A DNA stretch of 6,230 nucleotides from Acidimicrobiaceae bacterium (GTDB lineage: Bacteria; Actinomycetota; Acidimicrobiia; Acidimicrobiales; Bog-793). Of this stretch, positions 1-6,047 are shown piece by piece. The notes beneath the pieces were generated by a model. It worked only from the letters and a program-made list of their open reading frames with translations. It ran no database searches and had not been told where the DNA came from. The DNA is taken from NCBI GenBank assembly GCA_027459565.1, contig DAIDIA010000060.1, forward strand, positions 1 to 6,230, given 5' to 3'. Position numbers and translations under genes: made by a program. Numbering within the stretch: the stretch's first letter is position 1; each line of letters starts with the position of its first letter.

Positions 1-1632
1 GTAGAGCAGGTGCAAGATCGCATGGGTGATGCCACCGATGTATTGGTCGACCGGCATGAAGTGGCGCGCCGCTTCGAAATTCACCGGCTCGTCATCGTCG
101 AGTGGGTCGGTGAAACGAAGGAAATACCATGACGAGTCGACGAAGGTGTCCATCGTGTCGGTCTCGCGTCGCGCCGGGCCGCCACAGGTCGGGCATGTCG
201 TGTGGAGAAATCCCGCGTGAGACTTGAGAGGTGACTCGCCCGTGGGCAGGAACTGGACATCTTGTGGCAACAGCACCGGAAGCTGGTCCTCGGGGACCGC
301 AACGATGCCATCTCTGTCGCAGTACACAACGGGGATTGGGCATCCCCAGTAGCGCTGGCGGCTGATGAGCCAGTCCCGAAGGCGATATTGGACCGAGCGG
401 CTTCCGACGTCCTGAGATTCGAGCCATTCGATCGATCTCGCCTTTGCCGTCGCAATGTCGAGACCATCAAGGAATCCGCTGTTGATCTTGGTGCCCTCGC
501 CGGCGTATGCACCATCGAGGAAGTCCGAAGGTGTGGCGACGGTGCGGACGACCGGGAGTCCGTAGATCTTCGCGAAGTCAAAGTCACGCTGGTCCTCGGC
601 GGGGACGGCCATGATCGCGCCGGTTCCGTAACTCGAGAGCACGTAGTCCGCGATGTAGATCGGGATCCGCTCACCGTTGTAGGGGTTGATCGCGTAGGTG
701 CCGGTGAAGGCCCCGCGTTTCGAGAGTTCGCCCTCGGTGGATTGCCGTTCGATGTCGGACTCGCCGATAGCAAGCTCCTTGAGCGAGCGGACCTGATCGC
801 GTTGAGTGTCGGTGGTGAGTTCGTCGACGAGGGGATGCTCGGGGGCAAGCACTAAGTAGGTGGCGCCAAACCCCGTATCCGGACGGGTTGTGTAGACCTC
901 GATCGAGGTGTCCGGGTCGCCATCCACTGCGAAGCGGATGCGGGCGCCCTCCGAGCGACCGATCCAGTTCCTCTGCATCGTCTTGACCCGCTCGGGCCAG
1001 TCGAGTCCGTCAAGGGCATCGACCAGCTCATCGGCGTATTCCGTGATGCGCAAGAACCACTGTTCAAGACTGCGCTTTTCGACGACATCGCCGGATCGTT
1101 CACAGGTTCCGTCGCTCTCGACCTGTTCGTTGGCGAGAACCGTCTGACATCCCGGGCACCAGTTGACGAGACCGCCCTTGCGATATGCGAGGTCATGCTT
1201 GAGCAGGTGGGTGAAGATCACCTGGTTGAAGCGAATGTATGCAGCGTCATGACTGCGGATCTCCCGTCTCCAGTCATAGACCGCACCAAGGCGAAGCACG
1301 CTCTGCTTGAGCTCGGCTATGCGCGCCTCTGTGTATTCGAGTGGATGGGCACCACCTTTGATTGCGGCGTTTTCGGCGGGAAGTCCGAACGAATCGAAGC
1401 CAAACGGCGAGAGGACCCCGAATCCCTGCATGGTGCGGAATCTGACGAGGACGTCGCCGAATGTGTAGTTGCGGATATGCCCCTGATGCGCCTGTCCACT
1501 TGGATACGGGTACATCGAAAGCACGTAGTACGGGGGACGGGTATCGTCATTTTCAATCTCGTAGGTGCCATCTTGCATCCAACGCCTTTGCCAGCGCGTC
1601 TCTACCTCGTCGAATTCATAGTGTTCAGCCAC
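1..1632 (-). CDS. leuS: Leucyl-tRNA synthetase, N-terminal 544 codons (partial at left edge)
   Basis: Class I aminoacyl-tRNA synthetase that charges tRNA-Leu with leucine in the cytoplasm. The frame is open from a GTG at 1632 to base 1, giving 544 residues of a family usually 800-950 long, so the KMSKS loop and anticodon-binding domain lie outside. Visible landmarks: the Rossmann fold with PYPSG and the HIGH-type motif HQGH (residues 49-52), NWCPGC (157-162), RNWIGRS (221-227), the CP1 editing domain with TTRPDT (248-253) and GTGAIMAVPAEDQRD (336-350, editing Asp 347), RDWLISRQRYWG (419-430), CPTC (480-483), DTMDTFVDSSWYF (492-504) and GGITHAILHLLY (533-544). The start is fixed by an in-frame stop at 1642-1644 only three codons upstream and by the family-typical N-terminus AEHYEF; no strong Shine-Dalgarno is seen. 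The second zinc-knuckle pair reads CERS (177-180), lacking one Cys. It lies 133 bp downstream of the MFS gene on the same strand. Confidence 0.98.
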   Translation of the reverse strand, partial: MAEHYEFDEVETRWQRRWMQDGTYEIENDDTRPPYYVLSMYPYPSGQAHQGHIRNYTFGDVLVRFRTMQGFGVLSPFGFDSFGLPAENAAIKGGAHPLEYTEARIAELKQSVLRLGAVYDWRREIRSHDAAYIRFNQVIFTHLLKHDLAYRKGGLVNWCPGCQTVLANEQVESDGTCERSGDVVEKRSLEQWFLRITEYADELVDALDGLDWPERVKTMQRNWIGRSEGARIRFAVDGDPDTSIEVYTTRPDTGFGATYLVLAPEHPLVDELTTDTQRDQVRSLKELAIGESDIERQSTEGELSKRGAFTGTYAINPYNGERIPIYIADYVLSSYGTGAIMAVPAEDQRDFDFAKIYGLPVVRTVATPSDFLDGAYAGEGTKINSGFLDGLDIATAKARSIEWLESQDVGSRSVQYRLRDWLISRQRYWGCPIPVVYCDRDGIVAVPEDQLPVLLPQDVQFLPTGESPLKSHAGFLHTTCPTCGGPARRETDTMDTFVDSSWYFLRFTDPLDDDEPVNFEAARHFMPVDQYIGGITHAILHLLY

Positions 1633-1660
1633 GCCTACACGCTAGTGCTCACTCGTCGAA

Positions 1661-1683
1661 TGCCGAGATGTGGCTGCTCGGCA
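1661..1683. repeat. 7-bp perfect inverted repeat upstream of leuS
   Basis: TGCCGAG (1661-1667) and CTCGGCA (1677-1683) are perfect complements around a 9-nt loop. The element sits 28-51 nt upstream of the leuS GTG and 78 nt beyond the MFS stop. It could fold in RNA as a leader hairpin of leuS or as a 3' hairpin of the MFS transcript. There is no U-run after it in the minus direction, so an intrinsic terminator is not clearly supported. No convincing -35/-10 pair for leuS was found in the rest of the 1633-1765 gap. Confidence 0.35.
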
Positions 1684-1765
1684 AGTCTCGTTGGCACAGA
1701 CGGATGAGAGAGCCGTGCGCGACGAGAGGGATGGGTGCAACCGGGGTGTCGAGTCTGCGTGGTCG

Positions 1766-3082
1766 CTACGGTGCGTCGCTGACATCGACGGGTGCCGGCA
1801 ACTCACCGGCGAGTTCGTGTTCGCCTGTCTCGGGCTTCGCGTCGAGGCGCACAAGGAATGGGAGGGCGACCAACCCGGCAATCGCGAGAGGCACACCGCC
1901 GATGTACCACGCCCAGCGCGGACCCAGATGTTGGCCCACATATCCCACGATTGGGCCACCGATCGGTGTGGAGCCGACCCAAGCAACCGACCAGATTGCC
2001 ATCACCCGCCCGCGCATCGAGGGAGCGGCAGCCATCTGCAGTTTGGTCTTCGAGATCGCGTTGAATGCCACGCTTCCATACCCGACCAGCACCATCGCGG
2101 GATACTCGAGCGTGAGAGAGGGACTGATTCCCGCGAGGACGCAGGTGGCACCCCAGCCAATCGCCGCGTACGCAAGTCCACGATTTGTCGGCTGGGGACG
2201 CGCCGCGGTGACCAACCCGCCAACCACCGCGCCGAGTCCAACGCAGGCAAAGAGCGTCCCGTATGTATTGCCGTTGCCGTTGAAGGTCTTCTGCGCGATC
2301 AGCGGGATCGAGACCTGGAACTCCCAGGTGAGGGTTCCCGCTACGACGAGCAACAAGAGCGGGAGCAAGAGCTCTGGTCGTCCAAGGATATGACGAAGTC
2401 CGGCACGGATCTGACCACGCTCGCGTACGGGATGATCGGCAACCTCGAGCTCATGGATCCGGATGAACGAAAGGGTGACGAGAACGACGACGAATGACAG
2501 TGCATTGACAGCGAAACAGGTGCCGACACCAAAACCCGCGATCACAATACCGGCAAAGCCCGGGCCGATGACGCGACCCGCATTGATCATGACGGAATTG
2601 AGTGACACCGCGTTCGAGAGTTCCTTGACAGGCACGAGGTCGGAGAGGATCACCTGACGCGCGGGATTGTCAACGACCTGGATAAGTCCGAGTCCAAGCG
2701 CCATGAGGTCGATGAGGAGGATGTCTGCCCTCCCGATTATCACAACCCAGGCGAGGATGCCGCACAGAACACCCGAGAACGCGTTCGTGAAATAGAGCAT
2801 CTTGATTCGGCTGAACCGGTCGACAATGAGACCACCCATCGGCCCAAGCACCAGCATCGGGAGCGTCCTTGCGGCCATGAGGAGCCCGAGGTCGGTTCCG
2901 CTTCCGGTGAGGTGCAGGACCAGATATGCCTGGGCGACGCTCTGCATCCATGATCCGGCGATTGAGATCATCTGCCCGAAGAAATACATGGTGAAATTGC
3001 GGTAGGCAAACGACGAGAGCGCTGAGGGGCGTCTGAACCGCGGAGCCAGCTTCGAAGACCCATCGACCTTTGAGTCGAACAA
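1766..3082 (-). CDS. Major facilitator superfamily exporter (MFS_3, EntS-like)
   Basis: Predicted 438-residue inner-membrane permease with about 12 hydrophobic segments. MFS_3 members are usually proton-coupled exporters of drugs or siderophores; the substrate here cannot be read from sequence. With the TTG start at 3082, the N-terminus is a roughly 28-residue basic tail, followed by the family-typical YRNFTMYFFGQMIS (27-40), GSWMQSVAQAYLV (43-55), and MFS motif A in the form GGLIVDRFSRIK (83-94) between the second and third membrane segments. SMRGRVMAIWS opens the equivalent loop in the C-terminal half, and the protein ends in an acidic, proline-containing tail. The same frame is open to an ATG at 3253, but those extra 57 residues are polar, Pro/Arg-rich and outside the family; the TTG has GGAGG 8 nt upstream. 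It is divergent from the PPOX-type gene and precedes leuS on the same strand. Family confidence is high, function low. Confidence 0.9.
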   Translation of the reverse strand: MFDSKVDGSSKLAPRFRRPSALSSFAYRNFTMYFFGQMISIAGSWMQSVAQAYLVLHLTGSGTDLGLLMAARTLPMLVLGPMGGLIVDRFSRIKMLYFTNAFSGVLCGILAWVVIIGRADILLIDLMALGLGLIQVVDNPARQVILSDLVPVKELSNAVSLNSVMINAGRVIGPGFAGIVIAGFGVGTCFAVNALSFVVVLVTLSFIRIHELEVADHPVRERGQIRAGLRHILGRPELLLPLLLLVVAGTLTWEFQVSIPLIAQKTFNGNGNTYGTLFACVGLGAVVGGLVTAARPQPTNRGLAYAAIGWGATCVLAGISPSLTLEYPAMVLVGYGSVAFNAISKTKLQMAAAPSMRGRVMAIWSVAWVGSTPIGGPIVGYVGQHLGPRWAWYIGGVPLAIAGLVALPFLVRLDAKPETGEHELAGELPAPVDVSDAP

Positions 3083-3090
3083 GATTGTGC

Positions 3091-3095
3091 CCTCC
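3091..3095 (-). promoter_or_regulatory. Shine-Dalgarno GGAGG selecting the TTG start of the MFS gene
   Basis: Read on the minus strand, GGAGG is followed by an 8-nt spacer and then TTG (3082-3080). The first family-conserved block of the transporter follows about 26 codons later. No in-frame ATG lies between the ATG at 3253 and the one inside the first membrane segment (within NFTMYF), so this site decides the start. Confidence 0.7.
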
Positions 3096-3279
3096 GGAAT
3101 AAACTTCGACTGTCTAACGATTTTGTCACCTCGGCGCGTTGCTGGCTGGGAAAATCCCGACACGGAGCATCTGGAGGAGGCGACACCTGGTGGTGGAGGC
3201 CCCGAGAGATCCCGCGTTCTCACCCAGGCGGTAGAGTCCCGTTCGTCAGTCAAGCTCGATGATGTCAGTCGACGGCACC

Positions 3280-3285
3280 GGGGAG
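3280..3285 (+). promoter_or_regulatory. Shine-Dalgarno GGGGAG for the PPOX-type gene
   Basis: GGGGAG is followed by an 8-nt spacer and the ATG at 3294. It supports this internal ATG over the longer open frame that begins at 3087, which would overlap the MFS start region and add 69 residues unlike the family. Confidence 0.65.
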
Positions 3286-3293
3286 TTCGTTTT

Positions 3294-3698
3294 ATGGATG
3301 GAGCGGGGTCGTTCGTTTCGGAGAATCCACAGGCGACATTGGTGACCCACCGCCACGACGGCGGTATTCAGGCGTCGCCGATACGGGTGCTCGTGGATTC
3401 TGATGGGGCGATCGTCGCCTGCACCCGCGAGAGCACCGCGAAGGCGCACAATCTCGCGAGGGATCCGAGGTTCGCTCTCTGTGTTACGACGAAAGAATGG
3501 GTGGGTCCCTGGATCACCATCGAGGGAATCGCCAAACTGGTGCACCTTCCTGAAGCGATTGAGATGCTCAGAGCGTTCTATCTCCAGCGAGACGGAAGCG
3601 TGCTCGGCGATCCCGAGTTCTCCGACAAGATGAAAGCTGAGGAGAGGCTGATCATCCGGTTCCATGTCGAACGAACCGCCGGAACCGCGTCGGTTTAG
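3294..3698 (+). CDS. PPOX-class (F420-dependent type) split-barrel oxidoreductase
   Basis: Small 134-residue protein of the pyridoxamine 5'-phosphate oxidase-like split beta-barrel superfamily, closest by eye to the actinobacterial F420-binding PPOX group (Rv1155-like). These are soluble homodimers binding FMN or F420 and carrying out hydride transfer on varied substrates; the substrate here is unknown. The pattern that supports it, in order: ATLVTHRHDGGIQASPI (14-30), the first barrel strands; VDSDGAIVACTRESTAKAHNLARDP (34-58), where the STAK block with Lys 50 corresponds to the cofactor phosphate contact of the family; RFALCV (59-64); GPWITIEGIAKLV (71-83); and the C-terminal ERLIIRFHVERT (117-128). 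The length matches the family. The ATG start has a good Shine-Dalgarno. It is divergent from the MFS exporter and convergent with pfkA. A classical FMN-binding PPOX enzyme is the alternative; F420 use is inferred from family resemblance. Confidence 0.87.
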   Translation: MDGAGSFVSENPQATLVTHRHDGGIQASPIRVLVDSDGAIVACTRESTAKAHNLARDPRFALCVTTKEWVGPWITIEGIAKLVHLPEAIEMLRAFYLQRDGSVLGDPEFSDKMKAEERLIIRFHVERTAGTASV

Positions 3699-3741
3699 TC
3701 AGGGGCCCGCATAACCGCATCCTCAGCGCTTTGGCCCTGAC
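3698..3741. terminator. Candidate bidirectional terminator-like inverted repeat
   Basis: GTCAGGG (3698-3704) is perfectly complementary to CCCTGAC (3735-3741). The pairing extends by two more GC pairs if one G is bulged. The loop is about 25 nt. The element starts on the last base of the PPOX-type stop codon and reaches into the last codons of pfkA, so it spans the convergent junction and could end both transcripts. No U-tract follows on either strand, so it is not a textbook intrinsic terminator. Confidence 0.3.
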
Positions 3742-4748
3742 GAACGGACTCTCTCGCTTGAGACGGTGAGACGGTGAGCGACGTGCAACAGAGAGTCCGG
3801 CAGTTGCCGGCGCCCCTCTTCGACGCGTTCGATGGGAACGAGTTGCGTCGAGATTCCATCTCCGGAGATGAGGCTTGCAAAACTTCCCGCATGGATCGCG
3901 TCGATCGCTGCAACACCGAAGCTCGTCGCGAGAAGCCGGTCGCTTGGCGAAGGAGCGCCACCGCGTTGGATGTGCCCCAAGACGGTAAGACGTGAGTCGT
4001 ACCCCGTTCGATTCGATAGCGCCAGTGCAACCTGTGCGCCCGCGGAGGCGGTCGATTTCTTCCTCGAACCAAACACGCGCGTTCCCTCGGCGACGACCAC
4101 AATCGAGGAGGTCGAGCCGAGGTCGTGTCTCTGGACGATTGCGTGGGCAAGCGCGTCGAAATCCGTCTCCACCTCCGGAAGGCAAATTGCATCTGCGCCC
4201 GCGGCGATTCCCGCGCAGGCTGCGAGCCATCCAACGGTTCTTCCCATCACCTCGACAACCATCAGACGATCATGACTCTCACCGGTTGTATGCACCCTGT
4301 CGATTGCCTCCGCTGCTGTTGCTACCGCAGTGTCGAAGCCGATGCACTTCATGGTGCCGATGACGTCGTTGTCAATCGTCTTCGGGATGCCCACGAGAGG
4401 GACGCCCAACCTCGCGATCCGCGATGCGGACGTGAGCGTCCCGTCTCCACCGATGACGACAAGTGCGTCGAGTCGCTCTTCGTTCACGGTTCGACGGACC
4501 GCATCCATGCCACCTGGGTGCTGTTCAGGGTGGTAACGGTCCGTATGGAGTATCGTCCCCCCACTCTGTAAGATTCCCTTTGTCTCAGTGGTCGTGAGCA
4601 GCGACATCTCTCGTTCGACCACGCCACGCCAGCCATGGTGAAATCCGATGACTTCATCCTGGTTGAGGGTCGCGCAGCGGACAATTGCACGGATCGCCGC
4701 ATTCAAGCCCGGGCAGTCTCCTCCACCAGTGAGCACGCCAACGCGCAT
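3723..4748 (-). CDS. pfkA: 6-phosphofructokinase (PfkA family, ATP-type signature with Lys in PKTIDND)
   Basis: Cytoplasmic glycolytic enzyme that phosphorylates fructose 6-phosphate to fructose 1,6-bisphosphate. The 341 residues match the usual length of actinobacterial PfkA. Key blocks: GVLTGGGDCPGLNAAIRA (4-21) for the nucleotide phosphates; QSGGTIL (61-67); GGDGT (100-104), with Gly 103 where PPi-dependent enzymes have Asp; PKTIDND (122-128), with Lys 123 and the catalytic base Asp 126; GFDTA (137-141); VEVMGR (165-170) contacting the sugar phosphate; PEVE (191-194); AEG (220-222); and GHIQRGGAPSPSDR (258-271), also a sugar-phosphate site. The ATG at 4748 begins the conserved MRVGVLTGGGDCPG and has AAGGAG 5 nt upstream (4754-4759); the longer frame to 4796 adds 16 unrelated residues. 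It is convergent with the PPOX-type gene and divergent from the tRNA. ATP as donor is inferred from Gly 103; the Gly/Lys combination leaves some doubt. Confidence 0.95.
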   Translation of the reverse strand: MRVGVLTGGGDCPGLNAAIRAIVRCATLNQDEVIGFHHGWRGVVEREMSLLTTTETKGILQSGGTILHTDRYHPEQHPGGMDAVRRTVNEERLDALVVIGGDGTLTSASRIARLGVPLVGIPKTIDNDVIGTMKCIGFDTAVATAAEAIDRVHTTGESHDRLMVVEVMGRTVGWLAACAGIAAGADAICLPEVETDFDALAHAIVQRHDLGSTSSIVVVAEGTRVFGSRKKSTASAGAQVALALSNRTGYDSRLTVLGHIQRGGAPSPSDRLLATSFGVAAIDAIHAGSFASLISGDGISTQLVPIERVEEGRRQLPDSLLHVAHRLTVSSERVRSSGPKR

Positions 4749-4980
4749 GGATGCTCCTTCCGTGCAACGGTCATTGGTGCGGATCGGACAATGCAAAGTT
4801 ATCGCCGAGGGGCCGGCGCATCGGAATCCTCAGCCCTGCTCGGAAGTTGGTGTGAGTACTCCGGTTGACCTCTGGTATTGATCACCGTGATTTGGCGCAC
4901 CTGGCGGCGGTGGACGTGTCTCGACACGGGTGTGGTGGCGAACTGATTGGGTCTTCACACTTGGTAGAGTTGAGGGTCTC
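4749..4980. other. Divergent intergenic region between pfkA and tRNA-Ala
   Basis: This 232-bp gap holds the pfkA ribosome-binding site next to its ATG, the candidate tRNA promoter at its right end, and a short ATCAC-c-GTGAT inverted repeat (4881-4891). A TTGACC hexamer at 4865-4870 resembles a -35 box but has no matching -10 at 16-18 bp. No protein gene is supported. Confidence 0.4.
4965..4970 (+). promoter_or_regulatory. Candidate -10 box of the tRNA-Ala promoter
   Basis: TAGAGT ends 10 bp before the first base of the tRNA, the spacing expected for transcription starting a few bases ahead of the mature 5' end. The upstream -35 match is weak (CTGATT, 4943-4948, 16-bp spacer), so the call relies mainly on position. 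Confidence 0.45.
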
Positions 4981-5053
4981 GGGGGCGTAGCTCAGTTGGA
5001 AGAGCGCTTGACTGGCAGTCAAGAGGTCGTGGGTTCAAATCCCATCGTCTCCA
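4981..5053 (+). tRNA. tRNA-Ala (anticodon GGC)
   Basis: A complete 73-nt cloverleaf can be drawn. The acceptor stem is GGGGGCG (4981-4987) with CGTCTCC (5046-5052), and the discriminator is A5053. The D arm is GCTC/GAGC (4990-4993, 5002-5005). The anticodon stem is CTTGA/TCAAG around the loop CTGGCAG, with T33 before and A37 after the GGC anticodon (5014-5016). The T arm is GTGGG/CCCAT with loop TTCAAAT. The third acceptor pair is G·U, the classic alanine identity element, which agrees with the GGC anticodon reading GCC codons. A second G·U sits at the fifth pair. CCA is not encoded (the bases after the discriminator are CGT), so the tail must be added by a nucleotidyltransferase. Confidence 0.95.
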
Positions 5054-5197
5054 CGTTGTGGCCTCTACCCCGTTTGGCCGACCTGCGAGTCGCCGCCGAA
5101 AGACCCATTGGAAGTGCTCGGGTGTGCCGCTCGCGAATGCACGCACATGACGCTTGATTGACCCGGGCGGAGCCCGACCCCTCCGGCGAGATGCGAC

Positions 5198-5225
5198 ATC
5201 CCGTCACTTCGGTTACGAGCGGGAT
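5198..5225. repeat. Hairpin with a UUCG tetraloop
   Basis: Read on the plus strand, ATCCC (5198-5202) pairs with GGGAT (5221-5225). GTCAC (5203-5207) pairs with GTTAC (5212-5216) with one C·U mismatch, closing a C(UUCG)G tetraloop (5208-5211). A 4-nt bulge (5217-5220) separates the two helices. C(UUCG)G is a known very stable RNA loop. It could be a downstream processing or termination structure of the tRNA transcript, but no U-run follows. Confidence 0.35.
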
Positions 5226-5247
5226 AGGGTAGCTGGTCCAATGACGT

Positions 5248-5259
5248 CGTCCGCGGACG
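5248..5259. repeat. 12-bp perfect palindrome
   Basis: CGTCCGCGGACG is a perfect 12-bp palindrome lying between the UUCG hairpin and the end of the reductase-fold gene. It has the symmetry of a dimeric-repressor operator, but no gene start lies close by on either strand, and GC-rich palindromes of this size can occur by chance. Confidence 0.25.
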
Positions 5260-5351
5260 CTGCGCGCCCATGATCGGAATATCGGTGGTGGGCGTCAAGG
5301 TTCACCGAGCTGCTTCAGCGGCTCCTGTTGGTTCTCTCTGCGATGTGGCCG

Positions 5352-6011
5352 CTAATCCACATCGAGACCGGTTCGTGCGAGACGCACGTGAGTGACAGCT
5401 GGCGAACAGACGTGCTCAATGCAGCGGTAGTTACTAATTTCGGGTCCGAGGTCCTCGAAGAGTCGTTCGCCGCCACCGAGCACGATCGGCACAATCACCA
5501 GATGCATCTCATCGATGAGCGCAGCACGAAGGTACTGCCTGATGGTTGCCGCGCCACCGCCGACAAGAACGTCGCGGCCATCCGCAGCTTCGAACGCTGC
5601 GCGGTGAGCTGCTTCGATTCCGTCGTTGACGAAATAGAAGGTAGTTCCTCCCTGCATCTCAATGGGACGACGCGGGTGGTGGGTAAGCACGAAGACCGAG
5701 TGATGAAAGGGGGGATCCTCTCCCCACCAGCCGGTCCACTCGTGCTCGTCCCACGGGCCACGAGTGGGCCCGAACATGTTCCGACCCATGATGGTGGCGC
5801 CCACGCCCGAAGCGCGGTTCGAGAAGAAGTCATCGTCGAGCCCCTTGGTCCCGCCCTCTCTGCCGATCATTCGATTGCCGCTGTGCGTAGCGAACACCCA
5901 TTCGTGCAGCTGCATACCGCCGACGCCGAGTGGATTATCGAGTTCCTGGTGGAGCCCCGCCGCGTAGCCATCGAGTGAGATTGAGAAATTTCGAACGAGC
6001 AACCTCGACAT
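5352..6011 (-). CDS. Dihydrofolate reductase-family protein (RibD C-terminal domain)
   Basis: Soluble 219-residue protein with the DHFR/RibD C-terminal fold, a group of NADPH-binding reductases mostly of unknown substrate. Supporting blocks: the N-terminal strand LVRNFSISLDGYAAG (5-19), where SLDGY is the family's start signature; IMGRNMFGPTRGPW (74-87), with GR of the cofactor site; VFVLTHHPRRPI (106-117); GRDVLVGGGAATIRQYL (145-161), the glycine-rich dinucleotide phosphate loop; and MHLVIVPIVLGGGERLFEDLG (169-189), with the LGGGxxLF end motif. All family landmarks are intact. The ATG at 6011 has AAGGAG 7 nt upstream (6019-6024); an in-frame ATG at 6038 lacks this and adds nine non-family residues. 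Its neighbour on the same strand ends 36 bp upstream, so the two may be co-transcribed. A true role in folate or riboflavin synthesis is unlikely: there is no RibD deaminase domain and the protein is longer than typical FolA. Confidence 0.88.
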   Translation of the reverse strand: MSRLLVRNFSISLDGYAAGLHQELDNPLGVGGMQLHEWVFATHSGNRMIGREGGTKGLDDDFFSNRASGVGATIMGRNMFGPTRGPWDEHEWTGWWGEDPPFHHSVFVLTHHPRRPIEMQGGTTFYFVNDGIEAAHRAAFEAADGRDVLVGGGAATIRQYLRAALIDEMHLVIVPIVLGGGERLFEDLGPEISNYRCIEHVCSPAVTHVRLARTGLDVD

Positions 6012-6047
6012 TGGGATTCTCCTTCCGTCTGGACTCAATTGACCGGA

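Larger units (their letters stand above)
3083..3293. other. Divergent intergenic region between the MFS and PPOX-type genes
   Basis: About 210 bp separate the two divergent starts and must hold both promoters. A TAGAGT hexamer at 3232-3237 resembles a -10 box for the plus-strand gene, but no good -35 hexamer lies 16-18 bp upstream. A small GGGA-AAA-TCCC inverted repeat lies near 3150-3160. No clear minus-strand promoter was found. No small gene is supported here; the open frames are upstream extensions of the two flanking genes. Confidence 0.4.
5054..5351. other. Intergenic region after tRNA-Ala, no gene seen
   Basis: Nearly 300 bp between the tRNA and the stop of the reductase-fold gene. 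I see no coding frame with family-like content. It holds a small CGGGC-GGA-GCCCG hairpin (5164-5176), a larger hairpin (5198-5225) and a 12-bp palindrome (5248-5259). An ATG at 5271 opens a frame of about 42 codons without recognisable content. No U-tract terminator follows the tRNA. Confidence 0.5.

Noticed and set aside
81..1196. Minus- and plus-strand open frames inside the leuS region
   Set aside because: They are alternative frames of leuS with low-complexity Ser/Arg/Thr content. The true leuS frame has no stop within the window.
1461..2497. Long plus-strand open frames opposite the leuS start and the MFS 3' half
   Set aside because: They are Arg/Ser/Pro-rich shadows of the minus-strand MFS and leuS genes, whose products have clear membrane segments and catalytic motifs.
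3087..3293. Upstream extension of the PPOX-type gene to an ATG at 3087
   Set aside because: The extra residues do not resemble the family, and the internal ATG at 3294 has a well-spaced Shine-Dalgarno.
3760..3778. 8-bp tandem repeat (GAGACGGT, 2.4 copies) in the 3' end of pfkA
   Set aside because: It is short, within the coding sequence and near the variable C-terminus, so it is probably local slippage without function.
4749..4796. Upstream start for pfkA at 4796
   Set aside because: It adds 16 residues before the conserved MRVGVLTGGGDCPG start. The ATG at 4748 has AAGGAG at close spacing.
4865..4893. TTGACC followed by TGATTT as a promoter upstream of the tRNA
   Set aside because: The -10 match is very poor, and the element lies over 80 bp from the tRNA, whereas TAGAGT at 4965 is correctly placed.
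4955..5207. Short open frames over the tRNA, including ones with WDLNPRPLDCQSSALPTEL- and GFEPTTS-like peptides
   Set aside because: These are familiar false proteins arising from translation of the antisense of a tRNA gene.
5328..5978. Long plus-strand open frame (216 codons)
   Set aside because: It is fully antisense to the reductase-fold gene, which has intact family motifs and a good Shine-Dalgarno. This frame has no recognisable content.
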